The notes under the pieces are model-generated. The model did not search any database and was not told the origin of the DNA. It was given only the letters and a program-made list of their open reading frames with translations. From NCBI GenBank assembly GCA_012797215.1, contig JAAZPN010000247.1, forward strand, positions 1-8,362: 8,362 bases of DNA, in the 5' to 3' direction. Shown here piece by piece: positions 5,494 to 8,362 of the stretch. This DNA comes from Chloroflexota bacterium (GTDB lineage: Bacteria; Chloroflexota; Anaerolineae; Anaerolineales; Anaerolineaceae). The position numbers and the translations under genes are program-made. How positions within the stretch are numbered: position 1 is the stretch's first letter; each line of letters starts with the position of its first letter.

Positions 5494-7254
5494 ATGAAAA
5501 AGACACGCAACCTTATTTTGTTGTTAGTGCTGGTTGCCGCGCTAATTTTCCCTGCCGCGGTTTCCGCGCAGACTTACCGCTTTACGGTGAGCGAGTACGA
5601 AGTGGAAGCCTACCTGGAAAAAGACGGCAGCCTGACGCTGCGCTATTACATGGTGTTCGACAATGACCCCTCCGCTGATCCGATTGATTTTATTGACCTC
5701 GGTCTGCCAATTGCCCAATACAGCATAAAAAACATCAGCGGCACGATCAATGGTCAGAACATTCCGCAGATTGGCAATTCCGCCTACGTGAGGGGCGCGG
5801 AGCTCGCGCTAAAAAACCTGGCCATCCAACCGGGGCAAACTGGCACCGTGATCGCCACTGTTACAGGGATCACCGGCGTCCTGTTCCCTTATGACCAGGG
5901 CGACCGCGACAACTACGTCAATTTCCAGTTTTCACCCAACACCTTTGGCGCTGAATATGACCGATCGTCGGCGACCAAGTACCGCATGACTCTGATTCTC
6001 CCTCCCGATGTTGGCGTTAACGATGGGGTTTATTACACGCCATCGGGTTGGCCGGGCAGTGACGAACCAGAAGCCTCCACCACGCAGGATGGCCGGGTGT
6101 ACTACTCCTGGTACACCGAAAACGCGAATGTACACACAAATTACTACTTCGGAACGGCTTTTCCCGCGTCCGTGGTTCCAGCAGAGGCTGTCAGCAGCAA
6201 GGAAGAATACACACAACAAGAAGAACAACCATCCTCAGGCTCAGGAGCTTTTCCATTTTCAATCGGATCGGTTTTCTGCTGCATTGGCGCGTTGATCTTT
6301 GTCGGAACAATCATTCTTGGGATTGTGAAAGGTTCCAAGGCGGAACAAAAACGGAAAATGGCCTACATGCCCCCCAAAATTTCCATCGAAGGTCAGGGCA
6401 TCAAGCGCGGTCTGACCGCGGTAGAAGCCGGCATCCTCATGGAAGAACCGCTTGACAAGATTTTGACCATGGTCATGTTCGGGCTGCTCAAAAAAGAAGC
6501 CATCACCGTCACGCAGAAAGAGCCTCTCACCATCAAACCGAGCGAACCCTTGCCAGAAGGTCTGTATGATTATGAACAAGGTTTCATCCTGGCATTCCTT
6601 GAGGAAAAACTACCCGAAAGAAAACGCGCGCTTCAGACAACCATTATAGACCTGGTAAAGAGCGTGACAGCCAAAATGAAAGGCTTCAGCAAGGCGGAGA
6701 CGGTCGCGTACTATAAAGACATTATCGGTCGCGCCTGGAAAGCTGTTCAGGACGCGAACACGCCTGAAATCAAGAGCGCGCAATATGATCACACTCTTGA
6801 ATGGACCATGCTGGACAAAGATTTCAATACCAAAACAGAAGAAACCTTCTCCGGTGGTCCAGTCATCGTACCGATGTGGTGGCCGCGTTATAACCCCGGC
6901 TGGCAGCCTGCAGCGCAGACCAGCGGAGGTGGTGGGCTGAGCATGCCAGCCAGCACCGGAACAGGTATACCTTCGGGTGGGAGCAAACCTTCGCTTTCCC
7001 TGCCAAATATTCCTGGTTCTGATTTTGCCGCATCGATGATTAACGGCGCCTCGAGCATGGCCGCCGGCGCTATCGGCGACCTGACCGGTTTTACCAGCGC
7101 TGTGACGAACAAGACGAACCCCATTCCGATTCCAACGGCGTCTTCCAGCAGTGGCAGCGGTGGTTTCCGCGGAGGCGGTGGCGGTGGGCACTCCTGCGCC
7201 TGCGCTTGTGCCTGTGCTGGCTGCGCTTGCGCCTGCGCTGGCGGCGGTCGTTAA
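5494..7254 (+). CDS. DUF2207-like membrane protein with a Cys-Ala C-terminal tail
   Basis: A 586-residue membrane protein. A signal peptide (1-25: MKKTRN, a Leu/Val/Ala core, cleavage site after AVSA) leads to an outer domain at about 26-228 of the DUF2207 type (YRFTVSEYEVEAYLEKDGSL is the usual opening). An acidic Gln/Ser-rich linker precedes one TM helix at about 256-279. A basic stop-transfer region (SKAEQKRK) follows, then a cytoplasmic helical part at about 300-450 (LTAVEAGILMEEPLDKILTMV). Next come an aromatic patch (MWWPRYNPGW, 461-470) and a Gly/Ser/Pro-rich linker to about 565. The end is His566-Ser567, then (CA)4-G-(CA)3, with seven Cys at 568, 570, 572, 574, 577, 579 and 581, and a final GGGR. 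Many DUF2207 proteins end in Gly-rich runs; the regular Cys-Ala alternation is the odd part. A radical SAM gene starts 15 bases downstream. The tail may be a modification substrate or a metal site; the role of the main domains is unknown. Confidence 0.9.
   Translation: MKKTRNLILLLVLVAALIFPAAVSAQTYRFTVSEYEVEAYLEKDGSLTLRYYMVFDNDPSADPIDFIDLGLPIAQYSIKNISGTINGQNIPQIGNSAYVRGAELALKNLAIQPGQTGTVIATVTGITGVLFPYDQGDRDNYVNFQFSPNTFGAEYDRSSATKYRMTLILPPDVGVNDGVYYTPSGWPGSDEPEASTTQDGRVYYSWYTENANVHTNYYFGTAFPASVVPAEAVSSKEEYTQQEEQPSSGSGAFPFSIGSVFCCIGALIFVGTIILGIVKGSKAEQKRKMAYMPPKISIEGQGIKRGLTAVEAGILMEEPLDKILTMVMFGLLKKEAITVTQKEPLTIKPSEPLPEGLYDYEQGFILAFLEEKLPERKRALQTTIIDLVKSVTAKMKGFSKAETVAYYKDIIGRAWKAVQDANTPEIKSAQYDHTLEWTMLDKDFNTKTEETFSGGPVIVPMWWPRYNPGWQPAAQTSGGGGLSMPASTGTGIPSGGSKPSLSLPNIPGSDFAASMINGASSMAAGAIGDLTGFTSAVTNKTNPIPIPTASSSSGSGGFRGGGGGGHSCACACACAGCACACAGGGR
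7195..7239 (+). repeat. Cys-Ala codon repeat in the tail of the DUF2207-like gene
   Basis: A 12-base unit coding Cys-Ala-Cys-Ala occurs three times: 7195-7206 and 7228-7239 are identical (TGCGCCTGCGCT), and 7207-7218 differs only by two silent TGC-to-TGT changes. Between the second and third copies lies a nine-base Gly-Cys-Ala insert (7219-7227). The identical units suggest origin by tandem duplication, while the silent changes in the middle unit suggest that the peptide, not the DNA, is conserved. Confidence 0.8.
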
Positions 7255-7269
7255 ACCCAGGCAGGGAGT

Positions 7270-8362
7270 ATGTCAATCTCGCTGTTCGGAAAAAAACCGC
7301 TTGCTCCTGCCGCGCCTGGTTTGTACCAGTTTGATATCGCGGAAGATGGATCGAAATCCAGGGTGCATATTCGCTTGGATGAAGACGGCAGCGGCTTGCT
7401 GGTGGTGAACGCCAGCAGGGTTGTGCATCTTAACCCCACCGCGCTCCAGATGGCTTACTATCATCTGAGTAAAGCTGACGAGAAAGAAGCAGTCCGCGCG
7501 CTCAGCAAGCTTTTTAGAGCCCCCAAAAGCCAGATTTCGCAGGATTACGCCAGGATTTCCAGCCAAGTGGACGCTCTGGTGGATGAACAAAGCGGTTTAT
7601 GTCCGGTGTGTGATTTAGGGCTGGAAAAGCACATGCCGTTTTCAGCGACATTATCGGCGCCCTACCGCATGGACTTGGCGCTTACCTATCGCTGTAACAA
7701 TAACTGCGCGCACTGTTACAACGCCCGCGAACGCAGCTACCCCGAATTGGAAACCGCTACCTGGAGAGCGATTCTGGATCGTGTTTGGGAACTTCGCATC
7801 CCTCATGTCGTTTTCACTGGCGGTGAGCCAACACTGCGGGATGACCTTGTGGAGCTGGTAGCCTACGCGCAAAAGCTTGGATTGGTCACAGGTCTGAATA
7901 CGAACGCCAGAAGATTGGCTGATGAAGCTCTTATGCGCAACTTGGTTAGCGCCGGACTGGATCACGTTCAGATTACGGTTGAGTCCTTTAATCCAGCCAC
8001 GCACGACCAAATGGTACGGGCTTCGGGCGCGTGGGAAGATTCCCGCGCTGGCTTGCGCAACGCGGTAAACTCTGGAATATACCTGATGACCAACACTACC
8101 CTATTACGCGATAACGCCGCGGAACTTGAGAACATTCTCTCGTTTCTGGCGGAGGAGCGGGTTCCTACTGTTGGTCTGAATGCCTTGATATATTCAGGTC
8201 ACGGCGCTACTGTGAACAGCGGTTTACCCGAAGCGGATTTACCGCCGTTACTGGAGCTTGCCTCCCGATTCACGCGTGAACACGACCAGCGTCTAATCTG
8301 GTATACGCCAACCCAATACTGCCACTTTAACCCTATGCTGTTGAGCCTTGGAATTAAGGGCT
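7270..8362 (+). CDS. Radical SAM protein with PqqD-like (RRE) N-terminal domain, 3' end missing
   Basis: This gene runs off the window after 364 codons. The N-terminal part (about 40-104) resembles a PqqD-type peptide-binding domain or RiPP recognition element: GLLVVNASRVVHLNPTAL, then helices to SSQVDALV. A CxxC follows (Cys111, Cys114). The radical SAM core begins near 134 with the iron-sulfur motif Cys142-x3-Cys146-x2-Cys149 (CNNNCAHC), then Gly184-Gly185-Glu186-Pro187, the GGEP SAM-contact motif, and TGLNTNARRL and HVQITVES strands. Cys351 in TPTQYCHFNP is placed like the first Cys of a SPASM or twitch region with extra Fe-S clusters, but the rest is outside the window. Enzymes of this build (PqqE-, AlbA- and SCIFF-maturase-like) modify peptides, often at Cys. 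The start at 7270 has AGG at 7259-7261 and AGGG at 7263-7266 upstream; the DUF2207-like stop is 15 bases before. The natural candidate substrate is the Cys-Ala tail. Confidence 0.92.
   Translation, partial: MSISLFGKKPLAPAAPGLYQFDIAEDGSKSRVHIRLDEDGSGLLVVNASRVVHLNPTALQMAYYHLSKADEKEAVRALSKLFRAPKSQISQDYARISSQVDALVDEQSGLCPVCDLGLEKHMPFSATLSAPYRMDLALTYRCNNNCAHCYNARERSYPELETATWRAILDRVWELRIPHVVFTGGEPTLRDDLVELVAYAQKLGLVTGLNTNARRLADEALMRNLVSAGLDHVQITVESFNPATHDQMVRASGAWEDSRAGLRNAVNSGIYLMTNTTLLRDNAAELENILSFLAEERVPTVGLNALIYSGHGATVNSGLPEADLPPLLELASRFTREHDQRLIWYTPTQYCHFNPMLLSLGIKG

Noticed and set aside
6610..7191. Long open frame on the - strand inside the DUF2207-like gene.
   Set aside because: Its product is a low-complexity Arg/Thr/Gly-rich shadow with no start signal; the + strand frame has a signal peptide, TM helix and family domain.
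7189..7251. The Cys-Ala tail as a frameshift or sequencing artefact.
   Set aside because: The frame runs on from the Gly-rich linker to a TAA, the repeat has silent differences, and a Cys-modifying type of enzyme is encoded next door, so a real tail is more likely.
7252..7272. Stop-codon readthrough joining the DUF2207-like protein to the radical SAM protein, since both are in the same frame with 15 bases between.
   Set aside because: The stop is TAA, a proper ATG with purine-rich sequence before it follows, and both proteins look complete at this junction. Same frame is a one-in-three chance.
1..8362. CRISPR arrays, tRNA or rRNA genes, transposases, phage attachment sites.
   Set aside because: No spaced direct repeats, RNA gene signatures, transposase-like proteins or flanking inverted repeats were seen.

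Overview
The window looks like a piece of a bacterial chromosome of about 50% GC, most likely from Chloroflexota (class Anaerolineae). I infer this from the mix of genes: a Rex repressor, a DUF2207-type surface protein with a Gly-rich end, a divergent MreB-like protein, and a ruvC - SpoU methyltransferase - ruvA order. No marker gene fixes the taxonomy. The window is densely coded, contains no RNA gene, IS element or CRISPR array, and both ends cut through genes.

Left part (1-2479, + strand): a tight housekeeping operon. It holds the 3' part of yebC, then ruvC (Holliday junction resolvase), a SpoU/TrmH-family RNA 2'-O-methyltransferase, and ruvA (Holliday junction binding). The last three are joined by 4-base ATGA overlaps. 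ruvB is not in the window.

Middle part (2480-4334, + strand): an 80-base gap with a possible extended -10 promoter, then an MreB/actin-family protein in which several nucleotide-site residues are altered. Eight bases later comes a membrane protein with two TM helices and two PH-like or DUF6585-like halves. Its stop codon overlaps, tail to tail, the stop codon of rex on the - strand.

Right part (4331-8362): rex (NADH/NAD+-sensing repressor) is transcribed leftward. A three-gene unit is transcribed rightward from the shared 160-base intergenic region. That region holds a near-perfect Rex operator at 5081-5098, just after a plausible promoter for the rightward unit. The unit encodes (i) a small two-TM zinc-ribbon protein, (ii) a 586-residue DUF2207-like protein with a signal peptide, one TM helix and a C-terminal tail of alternating Cys and Ala (7 Cys, pattern HS(CA)4-G-(CA)3-GGGR), and (iii) a radical SAM protein with a PqqD-like N-terminal domain (RRE), a CxxxCxxC cluster motif and the probable start of a SPASM-type region, cut by the window end.

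Main hypothesis: the Cys-Ala tail is the substrate of the adjacent radical SAM enzyme, a RiPP-like modification carried on the end of a membrane-anchored protein, and Rex may place it under redox control. The parts are read directly from the sequence; the enzyme-substrate link and the regulation are inference.
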